The notes under the pieces are model-generated. The model was not told the origin of the DNA. It worked only from the letters and a program-made list of their open reading frames with translations, and made no database searches. Shown here piece after piece: positions 53,946 through 63,409 of a stretch of DNA of 64,000 bases. The translations under genes and the position numbers were made by a program. Origin of the DNA: Leptospiraceae bacterium (GTDB lineage Bacteria; Spirochaetota; Leptospiria; Leptospirales; Leptospiraceae). The stretch covers positions 151,001-215,000 of the forward strand of contig JABTUZ010000002.1 in NCBI GenBank assembly GCA_015075105.1, in the 5' to 3' direction. Positions within the stretch are counted from its first letter, which is position 1, and each line of letters begins with the position of its first letter.

Positions 53946-54270
53946 TCTCTATGTAACAATAGAGGCAAAGGGCAGGTGATAGGAGGTATAAAGTTTTAAT
54001 TCAAGGAGAAAAATCTAAAAATTGAAAAACCTCACTAAAAAAGTGGAGTTCCCACTAAATAGACGAATTCAATTTATGTCGCTTGTAAAAAACACAAAAA
54101 TACAAATCGTTGAAGAAAATCCCAAATAACTCAAAAGAAAGCCAAGTTATTATATAAAATCCAAACTAACTTTTCAAAAATTTTTGCAGTAGCCCGAAAA
54201 ACATACATATAAATCCTGTAAAAAAAGTTTTAAACTTAGGCTTTTAGATTAATTCTAAAAATAGGTAGCT

Positions 54271-54846
54271 ATGACTCTTAGAGAGAAAGAAATTATCCTT
54301 TTGAAGAGGATTAAAGGCGGCGACCAAAGTGCTTATATTGAGTTAGTAACTCCATTCAGGGAGAGACTATTCCGCAAAGCTGTTTCGATGGTCAAAGACG
54401 AGGATGATGCAGAAGATATAGTTCAGGAAGCTATGATTTCCGGTTATAGATCGATTGATAAATTCAGAGCCGAAGCCGGGGTATATACTTGGCTTTATAG
54501 AATCGTTGTAAATAAATCTAAAGATCTTTTGTCAAAAAAGAAGCGTGAAAAAGAGAAGCCGATAGATGAAAATGAGAATCAATTTATAGATGATCGAATT
54601 GGTTATGAAAAAAAATTAGAACTCTCTGATGAGTCAACCTATCTAATAACTAAAATCAATCAACTTGAAGAAATTTACAAGCAGGTGATTGAGTTGAGGT
54701 ATTTTGAAGAAATGTCGTATTCTGAAATTGCACAAGTAATCGGAGTAAACGTGGGGACTGTCAAGAGCAGGCTATTCAAAGCGAAAGAGTTTCTGAAACA
54801 TTTAATTCTTCAGGACGAAAAAGGAGAAGGTTACTTTGCATCTTAA
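54271..54846 (+). CDS. ECF-type sigma-70 factor
   Basis: The 191-residue protein has sigma region 2 (FRKAVSMVKDEDDAEDIVQEA; TWLYRIVVNKSKDL) and region 4 (LRYFEEMSYSEIAQVIGVNVGTVKSRLFKAKEFL, read in parts). There is no region 3, as in extracytoplasmic-function sigma factors. It overlaps the next gene by 11 bp; that gene encodes a single-TM protein and is probably its anti-sigma. The target regulon is unknown. Confidence 0.92.
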   Translation: MTLREKEIILLKRIKGGDQSAYIELVTPFRERLFRKAVSMVKDEDDAEDIVQEAMISGYRSIDKFRAEAGVYTWLYRIVVNKSKDLLSKKKREKEKPIDENENQFIDDRIGYEKKLELSDESTYLITKINQLEEIYKQVIELRYFEEMSYSEIAQVIGVNVGTVKSRLFKAKEFLKHLILQDEKGEGYFAS

Positions 54847-55405
54847 AGATATTTATAATTGTTTGAAGACCAGAATTTTATACTTCTTAACAGGAGATGA
54901 TGAAAAATACCACAGAAAATTAGAATGCAGTCTGATCCGATGTTTATCGGAAATCAGAAAACAAGAAATTTCTGAAGTTCAGTTGTCAGGAGATTTTAAT
55001 CAAAAATTAATCCAGAAACTACAAGCTGAAAAAGTAAACGTCTCAAAAAAACAAATTTCTGAAAGTATTTTTGATTTTGTATTAACCAATAGAGCTTTTC
55101 AGTATTCCTTATCTGGGGTTTTACTTATTACGATTGTAGTCATTATTTCAGGAAACAGGAATATTGTAAGTGATTCTTCGACTTCAGGAGTATTACTGAA
55201 AAATACTGAATATCTAAATAAACCTTCTGCCTCTTTTCATCTCCACTCTGAAGAAGAAAGAATTTTATTGGATGAGTTTGATAAAAACCCTAACGATTTA
55301 GAGACTTTACTCAAGCTTGAGACATACTATACATCCATCGGTAAAGAAGAGCTTGCTGCAAGAATTCGATATAGAACAGAAAAAATTTCCGGAAAAAAGT
55401 ATTAG
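54836..55405 (+). CDS. Single-TM protein, probable anti-sigma factor
   Basis: The 189-residue protein has a charged cytoplasmic N-terminus (about 1-85), one TM helix near residues 95-112 (YSLSGVLLITIVVIISG) and an extracytoplasmic helical tail with LKLETYYTSIGKEELAARIR. The classical HxxxCxxC zinc motif is absent, so assignment rests on overlap with the sigma gene and topology. It overlaps the convergent aminotransferase gene by 4 bp. Confidence 0.65.
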   Translation: MHLKDIYNCLKTRILYFLTGDDEKYHRKLECSLIRCLSEIRKQEISEVQLSGDFNQKLIQKLQAEKVNVSKKQISESIFDFVLTNRAFQYSLSGVLLITIVVIISGNRNIVSDSSTSGVLLKNTEYLNKPSASFHLHSEEERILLDEFDKNPNDLETLLKLETYYTSIGKEELAARIRYRTEKISGKKY

Positions 55406-56262
55406 TCCGAAAATAATTTGAGAGATTCGCTTTCTCTTTTTTCATACTCTTTCTGAATATTTAGAATTGAGTCAGGTTGAATTTCCGGGAAAATTCTTTT
55501 ATCCAATTGGCTTACTCTTAAAAGTCCTCTTGTTGAACTGGAAATATAAATTAACTTGCAGGATTTTAGTTCGTTCTGGGAAAACTTTCCTTCAATAATT
55601 TTTATGCCTATAGATTCTGCGGCTTTTAATATTTCACTTCGAGTTACTCCACCTAAAATACAAGAATCCAAAGAAGGAGTTTTTATTCTGTCTTTTTCAT
55701 CGATCCAAAACAAATTACAAAAAGACCCTTCAGTCACGATTCCATCTTTACGGAGTAAAACTGCCTCATCGAAACCATTTTCTTTTGCTTCTTTGTAGCT
55801 AAAAATTGAAGGAAAGTTTCCTGTCACTTTTACAAAGTCCGGTAAAAAAACCTCATTTGTTTTTCTAAATGATGATACCATTAATTGAATAGATGTATTT
55901 GTATGTAAGATCGGAGATGCAGAAAGAACAGTAGTGACTGAATTTGATTTCAGATCCGGTAAACTCCAAACCCCTGGACTTAAAGTTAGTCTCATTCTAC
56001 CATTTTTAATTTGATTTGAATGAATTAGCTCTTTTGTTTGACTTTTTATTTTTTCAGTAAAATCATTTTCTATTCTAATTTGAAAATATTCAATAGACTT
56101 CCGCATTCTTTCTACGTGCTCATTAAAAAATGCAACCCTTGAATCTTTAATAAAAAATGTTTCATAAATCGCAAAGCCGTAAGTAAATCCAGAATCTACA
56201 GCAGATATGAATGCAGATTCCGACTGCAATTTCTTTCCGTTAATAATTAAAAAATCGCTCAT
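55402..56262 (-). CDS. Class IV aminotransferase (PabC/IlvE-like)
   Basis: This 286-residue PLP enzyme has SAVDSGFTYGFAIYETF at the N-terminus, catalytic Lys in FSYKEAKENGFDEAVLL (about residue 138), the EGSFCNLFWI strand, and GGVTRSEILKAA. The size fits aminodeoxychorismate lyase or branched-chain/D-amino-acid aminotransferase; motifs alone do not decide. A PabC role would join folK in folate synthesis, though the genes are far apart. Confidence 0.85.
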   Translation of the reverse strand: MSDFLIINGKKLQSESAFISAVDSGFTYGFAIYETFFIKDSRVAFFNEHVERMRKSIEYFQIRIENDFTEKIKSQTKELIHSNQIKNGRMRLTLSPGVWSLPDLKSNSVTTVLSASPILHTNTSIQLMVSSFRKTNEVFLPDFVKVTGNFPSIFSYKEAKENGFDEAVLLRKDGIVTEGSFCNLFWIDEKDRIKTPSLDSCILGGVTRSEILKAAESIGIKIIEGKFSQNELKSCKLIYISSSTRGLLRVSQLDKRIFPEIQPDSILNIQKEYEKRESESLKLFSD

Positions 56263-56282
56263 ATAAAATTCGGGCTAACTAT

Positions 56283-56534
56283 TCAACTTGACTTTCCTTG
56301 TCTTTTAGGCTTAAGTCTCTTAATCAATTTATTTCTAAAAATTTCCCAATTATAATTAAACTGCAAATTTTTTAATTCCTCATCTGCGCTATAGCTTATA
56401 AAATCCAATATCTCAAACTTATCCATTCCAATTTCTTGAGCAATATCATCTAACGTCCGATCCATCTTTCTTGAATCTTTTTCAGATAAAGACAAATTTG
56501 TAGAAATTTTTAACTCGAATTCAGATAAATTCAT
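56283..56534 (-). CDS. Small hypothetical helical protein
   Basis: The 83-residue acidic-then-basic protein (MNLSEFELKISTNLSL; EIGMDKFEILDFISYSADEE; KLIKRLKPKRQGK) overlaps the PP2C gene by 4 bp. No family is recognised. Its middle could be a degenerate helix-turn-helix. Coupling to a PP2C protein suggests a partner or target. Confidence 0.6.
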   Translation of the reverse strand: MNLSEFELKISTNLSLSEKDSRKMDRTLDDIAQEIGMDKFEILDFISYSADEELKNLQFNYNWEIFRNKLIKRLKPKRQGKSS

Positions 56535-57523
56535 TTCTTTTTGATAACCATCAACGTCATGTCGTCACTAAGATCACCCGATGCAAATTCAGAAATTTCC
56601 TCAAACAAAGAATCAATTCTATTGTTTATTGAATCAGTATTTTCTTTTTCAATAAATTTGTAAATTCTCTCTCCATAGTATTTGTTGTTTTTATTTTTTT
56701 GTTCAAAGATTCCGTCTGTAAATAAAAATAACAGATCTCCAGTTTTTAGTTGAAATTTTTCAGACTCTTGATTTCTTTCATCATCAGGAAATCCAATATA
56801 TGTTCCGACTGTTTCAATAATTTCGATTTTTTTTGAATTATACTGTAATAAAATAGGATTGGGGTGGAGTCCATAATGCTCAATATTTCCTTCTTTATCT
56901 GCCTTCATTACTAAAATTGTAGCGTATTGCTCAATCTTATTTTTTTCATTTGAATAAAAAATCATTTTTTTTCCAATTAATTTCTTGTTTATGTTCTCAA
57001 CGACTTCTTTAGGTGTTTTACAAACATTGATATAGAAATTCATATAATTTAAAATATTCGCACTGAAAAGATGAGAGTTCAAATCATTTCCGCAAGAATC
57101 TCCAATTGCAAACCAATAATTTCCGTCTTTATCTATTGCATGATTAAAAAAATCTCCCCCAAGAACATGTAATGATTTTGACTGAGCAAGTATCTCATAA
57201 TTTGAATCAGAGAAATTGGAGGGAAATAAAATTTGATTAATTTCTTCTGTTGAATAATTTTTTGAAGTTAAGGCAAACCTTTCAAGTTTTTGAAAACGAG
57301 CTTTTAAATATGAGTTGTATTCATCTACAGCAAACAATACTATACCCAAAGCACCTACAAGTAGTTTACATGACCATAGATTAACCCAATCCAAATATTG
57401 AAAAGACAGGATAAAAAATAGCAAAGTTAAAGACTTTAATAAAAAATAAATTTTATGAGTTTTTAAAAATAAAAAGTATCCTTCTATAGAATTTATAATA
57501 GAAGCAAGATTTTCTTGAAACAA
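56531..57523 (-). CDS. Membrane-anchored PP2C/SpoIIE-type phosphatase
   Basis: The 330-residue protein has two TM helices near the N-terminus (residues 25-68), a short linker and a SpoIIE-type PP2C domain (LHVLGGDFFNHAIDKDGNYW; IGDSCGNDLNS; LFLFTDGIFEQ; SGDLSDDMTLMVI). The usual GDVSGHG is GDSCGND, retaining the metal Asp. It probably dephosphorylates an anti-sigma antagonist. It lies between a small coupled gene and a lipoprotein. Confidence 0.82.
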   Translation of the reverse strand: MFQENLASIINSIEGYFLFLKTHKIYFLLKSLTLLFFILSFQYLDWVNLWSCKLLVGALGIVLFAVDEYNSYLKARFQKLERFALTSKNYSTEEINQILFPSNFSDSNYEILAQSKSLHVLGGDFFNHAIDKDGNYWFAIGDSCGNDLNSHLFSANILNYMNFYINVCKTPKEVVENINKKLIGKKMIFYSNEKNKIEQYATILVMKADKEGNIEHYGLHPNPILLQYNSKKIEIIETVGTYIGFPDDERNQESEKFQLKTGDLLFLFTDGIFEQKNKNNKYYGERIYKFIEKENTDSINNRIDSLFEEISEFASGDLSDDMTLMVIKKK

Positions 57524-57529
57524 TCTATT

Positions 57530-58126
57530 TCACTTTACGCGATGGTATGCGTGGGACTGAAAATCTTTAGATGTGTAAATTTTTCTGGAAAGAAAAAAAT
57601 ATTCATCTTCCATGTATGCGAATCTTACTCCATCAATTACCCCAAATTTTTTTTCTGTGTAGCCTGATTCATACTGCATAGGGATTATTGTTTCTGATTT
57701 TTTATCATAGTGATACAAAAGCGAATGTGGAAAATCTTTAAATACAATTTCAGATTCATTGTCTTGGTTAACTTCTGCTTTTTCTAATGTATTTAAAATC
57801 ACCCAATTCCCCTTAATTTTGTAGTTTCCTCGACCGATAATTTTTTTAAGATTTTTACTGTCTCCAAAGTAATCAACTCTTAAATATATTTTTTCAAATT
57901 TTCCTGAATTGTTGTCAAATACGATCCATTCCCTCCATTCATTTTTATGAAAACGAGAATTTATCGCAGACTTGGGATTGGTGTGCCTTTCAAAACTTCC
58001 ATTGATAATTGCATCACGGGAGAACTCTCTATCAGGTAAATTCCGAATCCATTCCCTGTTAGAACAAAATATTCCTGATAGCACCCAAAAAAAAATGAAA
58101 ACTTTTAGCACAAGTTTTGTAAACAA
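57530..58126 (-). CDS. Hypothetical lipoprotein
   Basis: The 198-residue protein has a signal peptide with probable lipidation at C21 (WVLSGIFCSNREW), then a beta-rich body with IVFDNNSGKFEKIYLRVDYFG, GNYKIKGNWVILN and SLLYHYDKKSETII. The alternating strands suggest a small beta-barrel or lipocalin-like fold. It is 6 bp upstream of the PP2C gene in the same operon. No family is recognised. Confidence 0.7.
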   Translation of the reverse strand: MFTKLVLKVFIFFWVLSGIFCSNREWIRNLPDREFSRDAIINGSFERHTNPKSAINSRFHKNEWREWIVFDNNSGKFEKIYLRVDYFGDSKNLKKIIGRGNYKIKGNWVILNTLEKAEVNQDNESEIVFKDFPHSLLYHYDKKSETIIPMQYESGYTEKKFGVIDGVRFAYMEDEYFFLSRKIYTSKDFQSHAYHRVK

Positions 58127-58255
58127 ATCAGATTCCTTATATTTTATATCGGTAATTTTGAGCTATTGCAAAGTCTCCGTTGAAGTTTTCCAAAGAATAG
58201 ATGAATTTAACTGCATTTATTCTAAAATTTGCAAATAATTTTTGGCAGAAGAAAA

Positions 58256-59671
58256 CTAAAATTGAAAATAAATAAAATCTCCTCCACCGTCACCAAAAAG
58301 ACCAAGCAATAACAGCATAATAAATGAAATAAAAATCAGTAAAATTTCTTTTACTTGAGTATTGATCTTTTGTAAAATATTTCTCGATTGAAAATAATTT
58401 AATAAAAAAGTAGTTCCGATATAGAGTATAATTTCTTCCAAACGAACTGAATTCAAGCTATATGTTAGCTGAAAGAGCGATTTGAAATAGCTCAAACAAA
58501 GCTCTAAAGAATTTTCTTGAGATATTCCTGTTCTAAAAAATATTCCAGAAATCGCAAAAGCAAAATATACAACTCCTGTTTTGAATACCGAAGCAAGTTT
58601 AGACTTAGGCTCGGCTGGAATACCAAATTTCTCTAATATCCTTTCTAACCAAAGCATTAAACCGGAAAAAAATCCCCAAAGTAAATAGGTTAAATTTGCA
58701 CCATGCCAAAGTCCACCTAGAGTCATAGTCACAAGCATATTAAAAGAAGAACGAAAGCTCCCCATTCTACTTCCACCGAGCGGAATATACAAATAATCTC
58801 GAAGCCACGTAGAGAGCGTTATGTGCCATCGCGTCCAAAACTCTCGAAACGATGAAGAAAGAAACGGCCCTCTAAAATTTTCAGGAATTTGAAATCCAAG
58901 TAGTTTCGCTAATCCTCTGGCTATATCTGTATAACCACTAAAATCACAATATACTTGAGAAATAAATCCAAAACAGCCAACCAATAAAGACAAGGAATCA
59001 AACTTTTCCGGATTGGCAAATAGAGGATTGATAATAGGACTTATGTTGTCGGCTAAAACAACTTTTTTAAAAAGTCCTCCAAGTATTAAGAAAAGACCTT
59101 CCTTCATCGAATCTTTTGTGATTTTTGGAGAATTTAGCTGAGGAAGAAAATCCTCTGTTCTCATAATTGGTCCCGCAATTAGTTGAGGAAAAAAAAGTAT
59201 AAATAAAAAATATTCCTGAAATGATATTTTTTTTATTAATCTCCCCCTATGAATGTCAATTTGAAGTGCAAGAAGTTGAAAAGTATAAAAACTTATCGCA
59301 AGAGGAAGAATAATATTCACAGAAGAAGATACTTCTTTAAAAAATACGTTATGCGAAATCCTAAAAAATATATCTGAAAAGAAATAAAAATACTTAAATA
59401 CGGAAAGATTTACTAAATTCAAAATCACAATAAGTTTGATTAAAGTATTTGTGGATTCTCTTTTTTCTTTTTTTTCATGGAGTTTTTCAGAAAAATAAAA
59501 ATTAATTACTATAATGAGAAAAAAATGAAAAGCTACAAGTAAGCTAAAATAAGCATAAAAAATAATTGATGAAAGTACTAAAATTCTTTTCTTGTTCTGA
59601 ATTTCTACATTCCAATAAACTACATAGGTAATAATAAAAAGGATTAAAAAAGGAATGGAATTAAAAAGCAT
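58256..59671 (-). CDS. MBOAT-family O-acyltransferase (AlgI-like)
   Basis: The ATG at 59671 (MLFNSIPFLILFIITYVVYW) avoids a 47-bp overlap with sppA. The 471-residue membrane protein has about 10 TM helices and MBOAT motifs: FPQLIAGPIMRTEDFLPQL, YCDFSGYTDIARGLAKLLG, FWTRWHITLSTWLRDYLYIP with the conserved RWH, and LGGLWHGANLTYLLWG with the catalytic His. Such proteins acetylate exported polysaccharides (AlgI type), probably with a DltD- or AlgX-like partner that is not in this window. Confidence 0.9.
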   Translation of the reverse strand: MLFNSIPFLILFIITYVVYWNVEIQNKKRILVLSSIIFYAYFSLLVAFHFFLIIVINFYFSEKLHEKKEKRESTNTLIKLIVILNLVNLSVFKYFYFFSDIFFRISHNVFFKEVSSSVNIILPLAISFYTFQLLALQIDIHRGRLIKKISFQEYFLFILFFPQLIAGPIMRTEDFLPQLNSPKITKDSMKEGLFLILGGLFKKVVLADNISPIINPLFANPEKFDSLSLLVGCFGFISQVYCDFSGYTDIARGLAKLLGFQIPENFRGPFLSSSFREFWTRWHITLSTWLRDYLYIPLGGSRMGSFRSSFNMLVTMTLGGLWHGANLTYLLWGFFSGLMLWLERILEKFGIPAEPKSKLASVFKTGVVYFAFAISGIFFRTGISQENSLELCLSYFKSLFQLTYSLNSVRLEEIILYIGTTFLLNYFQSRNILQKINTQVKEILLIFISFIMLLLLGLFGDGGGDFIYFQF

Positions 59672-59675
59672 TTTA

Positions 59676-60644
59676 CTACGGATTCCAGAGGTACATAAAT
59701 TTGAATGACGTATCCATTCCAATAAATTTATTTATGAAGTTATCATTTGATGTGATTACTTCTTTTACTTGATATATATTTTTGATAATTTTTCTTTCAG
59801 TTGAATACACAACAATTCTTGGATTATTGTTTCCGGGAGACTTTCTATAATTTTTTCTTGCCATTACATCAGAAATAAACTCATCAAAATACCCGACTTT
59901 ATCAATGAGACCATTTTTCAATGCCTGCTCTGCCGTAAAAATTCTACCATCAGCCAATGTTTTTAAAATATCTTCCTGAATGCTGGGTCTCCCCTCTTTT
60001 ACAATATGAAAAAATCTATTGTAAAGACTGTCGATCACAGATTGTAAAATCTTTTTTTGTTCTGCTGTCATTTCACGAGTAGATGAACCAATACTTTTAT
60101 TCGCTCCAGATGTAAAAGACTGATCTTTTACTCCAATTTTCTCTAACCCTTCTTTTATGTTAAACCCTTGCATGATTACACCGATGGATCCGGTAACAGT
60201 AGTAGGGTGGGCACAAATAAAATCAGAAGCCATCGCAATGTAATAGGCTCCACTTGCGGAAGTATCCATAAAGACAGAAACTACCGGAAGATTTGTTCTC
60301 TTTTTAAATTTTTTTATCTCATTAAATAAAATATCGCTCGCAGTTACCGTTCCCCCGGGAGAATTAATTTTTAGAATCACCCCTTTAACAGTATTGTCAA
60401 ATTCAACTTTTTTTAGTTGCTCTTTAATCTTAGAAACAATAGAATCATTTTTTATTCCAAAAAAATTCTCATTTGTCTTTTCGCTTATAACTCCCTCAAT
60501 TGGGATGATTACTATTTTGTCGGTATCTCTCCCCGCCAAAACAAACTCTTGAAGATGAAGGGTTTGTCCGCCACCATCAAAAACCGTTATACAGTTTTGA
60601 AATATAAATAACAACATAGTCAAAAAAAATATTCTAATAATCAT
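59676..60644 (-). CDS. sppA: Signal peptide peptidase SppA-like lipoprotein
   Basis: The 322-residue protein has a lipoprotein-like signal (LFIFQNCITVF; C18) and a Clp/crotonase-type serine protease domain: VKGVILKINSPGGTVTASD, catalytic Ser in DTSASGAYYIAMASD (about residue 130), and the catalytic-Lys region GANKSIGSSTREMT (about 185). It is a single-domain SppA of the Gram-positive or short type. It overlaps the upstream acyltransferase gene by 4 bp. Confidence 0.9.
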   Translation of the reverse strand: MIIRIFFLTMLLFIFQNCITVFDGGGQTLHLQEFVLAGRDTDKIVIIPIEGVISEKTNENFFGIKNDSIVSKIKEQLKKVEFDNTVKGVILKINSPGGTVTASDILFNEIKKFKKRTNLPVVSVFMDTSASGAYYIAMASDFICAHPTTVTGSIGVIMQGFNIKEGLEKIGVKDQSFTSGANKSIGSSTREMTAEQKKILQSVIDSLYNRFFHIVKEGRPSIQEDILKTLADGRIFTAEQALKNGLIDKVGYFDEFISDVMARKNYRKSPGNNNPRIVVYSTERKIIKNIYQVKEVITSNDNFINKFIGMDTSFKFMYLWNP

Positions 60645-61339
60645 GGCTTGTCCTTGTTTATGGCATAGTCTTTTGCAATTTGGTCTAATTTATCTTTTTG
60701 CTCAATCATTTTTACTTCTAACTCTTTCGCATAACGTTGAATTCCTTTTTCATCTAATCCTTTAGGTATATAGATCGGCTCTGTATAATCAATCCACTGT
60801 GTTGAACCAAACTTTGGAAATTTATGTTTATCCCAACTGCGAGCCTCATAATGTCTATCAAAAGAAGGACAGACGGCTACAATGGGAGCGCCAGTCATAG
60901 AAGCAATCTGAATCACACCGGGCTGAACTTGGTAAATTGGACCTCGTGGCCCATCGGGTGTAAATATAGGAACAAATCCATTTTTTATTTTTTTTATAAT
61001 AGCTTTCAAAGCACTCGCTCCACCTTTACTGGAAGAGCCTCGAACCGACACCATTCCAAACCTAAGAAAAGTTTGGTTGATAAGCTCTCCATCTTTAGAA
61101 TAAGACACAAGAGGAGTTAGCGGTCTTTTCATTTTTTTCTGAAGTGTAGTATTTACCGGATAGAGTAGAGTAAGTATAAAAGAGTGATAACCGGCTAAAA
61201 TAAATGGCTTTTTTTCTTCGATAATCTTTTTTGATTCAGGGTGAATAGTCTCTTTCAGTCTAATAAAAAAATACCAGAAACGGACAATAAAACTTACTAA
61301 AAAACTGGCTAAAATAAATTTCATAAAAGTACTTATCAC
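60641..61339 (-). CDS. DUF374 lysophospholipid acyltransferase-like protein
   Basis: The 232-residue protein has an N-terminal TM anchor and the DUF374/LPLAT pattern: ILAGYHSFILTLLYP (HxxxxL-type catalytic His in place of HxxxxD), VSYSKDGELINQTFLRFG, and FTPDGPRGPIYQVQPGVIQIA. It belongs to the lipid A/phospholipid acyltransferase superfamily. It is the first gene of the acyltransferase-sppA-MBOAT run, suggesting an envelope-lipid function. Confidence 0.85.
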   Translation of the reverse strand: MISTFMKFILASFLVSFIVRFWYFFIRLKETIHPESKKIIEEKKPFILAGYHSFILTLLYPVNTTLQKKMKRPLTPLVSYSKDGELINQTFLRFGMVSVRGSSSKGGASALKAIIKKIKNGFVPIFTPDGPRGPIYQVQPGVIQIASMTGAPIVAVCPSFDRHYEARSWDKHKFPKFGSTQWIDYTEPIYIPKGLDEKGIQRYAKELEVKMIEQKDKLDQIAKDYAINKDKP

Positions 61340-61426
61340 CTAAAATCTAAAAGCCTTGAATTTTTTCCATACAAATTCTTGCAATTCAGTGAATTAAAAA
61401 TCCAATGGACACAAAATATTTTCTTT

Positions 61427-62359
61427 ATGATAAAAGAAATCAATACTGGTTGCTCATATTTTGCTCTAAATTTACAAGAAGGTGGGCAGTGGATGAAACT
61501 CGGTTTGAAGTCCCCTTTCAGTAATGAAGCGATTGATGTAATAAAAGGATACGATAAATCAAAAGACTTTTTTATATCGGGGTGTTTTTTTATGTTCCCT
61601 TTTGTGAATAGGTCTGAGTATCAAAATTTCCAATTTCAAAATTCAATCTATGATTTTTCAAATGCAAAAAAAGATAGTAATAATTTTCCGATCCACGGAC
61701 TTATTTGCGATACTCCCAGAAAGATTTTTGAGGAAAGAAGTGAAGACACTACAAAAATAAATATTACTTCGGAAAACCCTTTAGATACCAATTTGTATCC
61801 TTTGGTTGTAGAAACATACGAACTAAGTGAATCTAAATTAACGATTACAACTATGTTCAAAAACACTTCTTTACAAATCCAATATTTTGCATTTGGGTAT
61901 CATCCTTATTTTTGCTTAGGTGACTCTGTGGATGACTGTTACATAGAAACAAATCTTGCAATGAATTATCCATTAAATGAGAAATTGCTTCCCGACAATC
62001 AATCCAAACCGGAAAAACTATCTTTGCAATCGAGTACAAATTCTTTAAAAGGTATCTCTTGGGACAATACTCTGGCTTATGATAAGAAAGAAATGAATCC
62101 TTTTTTATCAATTATAAACAAAAACAAAAATCTCCAATTAATGATTCACGCTCCAAAAAAATTTACAAAAGATTCGATCAACTATAATTTTTTTCAACTC
62201 TACACACCTCCAGATAGAAAATCGATTGCTGTGGAACCGTTAAGCTCTACAGGAAATTCCTTTTTCTACAAAAAAGCCTCTCTTATAAAAATGTTACCTA
62301 ATGAAACAAAAACTGCTGTTTTTGGAATTACCTTGAATAAATACCCAACTTCTAAATAA
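61427..62359 (+). CDS. Aldose 1-epimerase-like protein
   Basis: The ATG at 61427 (MIKEINTGCSYFALNL) is preferred to the TTG at 61379, although neither has a clear ribosome site. The 310-residue protein has a mutarotase beta-sandwich with FPIHGLICD (catalytic-type His), YFAFGYHPYFCLG (second His) and VEPLSSTGNSFFY. It interconverts alpha and beta anomers of aldoses or sugar phosphates. Divergence from GalM suggests a YeaD/D-hexose-6-phosphate epimerase subgroup. Confidence 0.8.
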   Translation: MIKEINTGCSYFALNLQEGGQWMKLGLKSPFSNEAIDVIKGYDKSKDFFISGCFFMFPFVNRSEYQNFQFQNSIYDFSNAKKDSNNFPIHGLICDTPRKIFEERSEDTTKINITSENPLDTNLYPLVVETYELSESKLTITTMFKNTSLQIQYFAFGYHPYFCLGDSVDDCYIETNLAMNYPLNEKLLPDNQSKPEKLSLQSSTNSLKGISWDNTLAYDKKEMNPFLSIINKNKNLQLMIHAPKKFTKDSINYNFFQLYTPPDRKSIAVEPLSSTGNSFFYKKASLIKMLPNETKTAVFGITLNKYPTSK

Positions 62360-62485
62360 AAAATGAACTCAGAAAAAATCACATCTACCGAAAAAGACTC
62401 GCACTATAATTCTTTATTGTGTAATTTGGTTACTAAACCGACAATTAAGGCAGTATTATAAAATTATTTAGGATATTAGCCTTAT

Positions 62486-63409
62486 ATGGGAACTTCAGTA
62501 TTAGTAAATACAACTTTAAAAGATTACTCAATGCCTAACGCAAAAAAATTATACAATCAAGCCCTTGCCTGTGAAGAAGCCGGTGACATAGAAGATGCAA
62601 TTCAATTCTACAAATCTTCTATAGAGCTTGACCCTTCCTTTGTAAAAAGCTATCAAAATTTAGGTTCGCTATATTCAAGACTGGGGAATAGGAAGGACGC
62701 ATACAATTTATTTTTAAAAGCATCCGATATCTCTCCAAGTTCTGAGACTTTCTTTAATCTTGCTGTAGAAGAATACAAAACTGATAATATTGAAAATGCA
62801 ATTCTTCATTTAAAAAAATCTCTTGAATTTGATAAACGATATATCAATGCCCATCTTTTGCTTGCCAATGCTTATGAGAGATCTGGAAAAGAAGAAAAAA
62901 CTGAAATCTACTTGCAGAATTCTTACAAAATCAATCCTAAAAATAAAGTAGTTCTATCTGCTCTTATTTTCTTCTACTACGAAAGAAATCGATACGATGA
63001 AACACTCAAAATCATAGATGAATATTCTACACATTTCCCAGAAGATACAAGATTTTTAATTTTGAAATCTGATATACTTTCAAAAACAGGAAGTTATACG
63101 AAATCGATACAAGCGTTAGGCGATTTAGTAAATAAAAATACAGACTTCACTAAACAAATTAATGAAACCAAACAAGACAGTGAAACTAAGAAGCAATTTG
63201 AAAAAATTCAGAAAAAGAAAAAAAATAAACTGAGTGAATTCAAATCAAAAATAGAACTGAATAAAGAAAATCCCGAAGACTTTTCAGGACCGGATTCACA
63301 GGATGCTTTAGACCTTTCCCTTTTGCATTTATTCAATGGAGAACCTGAAAAAGCTATGAAATATTTAATCTATGCACAAAAAATTCAAAATGAGTCCAAG
63401 AATACATAA
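62486..63409 (+). CDS. TPR-repeat protein
   Basis: The 307-residue protein has at least five tetratricopeptide repeats in the first 220 residues (KLYNQALACEEAGDIEDAI; YQNLGSLYSRLGNRKDAY; HLLLANAYERSGKEEK), then a Lys/Glu-rich linker (KKQFEKIQKKKKNKLSEFK) and one more repeat. It has no signal peptide. TPR proteins act as interaction scaffolds. It overlaps the following gene by 20 bp. Confidence 0.8.
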   Translation: MGTSVLVNTTLKDYSMPNAKKLYNQALACEEAGDIEDAIQFYKSSIELDPSFVKSYQNLGSLYSRLGNRKDAYNLFLKASDISPSSETFFNLAVEEYKTDNIENAILHLKKSLEFDKRYINAHLLLANAYERSGKEEKTEIYLQNSYKINPKNKVVLSALIFFYYERNRYDETLKIIDEYSTHFPEDTRFLILKSDILSKTGSYTKSIQALGDLVNKNTDFTKQINETKQDSETKKQFEKIQKKKKNKLSEFKSKIELNKENPEDFSGPDSQDALDLSLLHLFNGEPEKAMKYLIYAQKIQNESKNT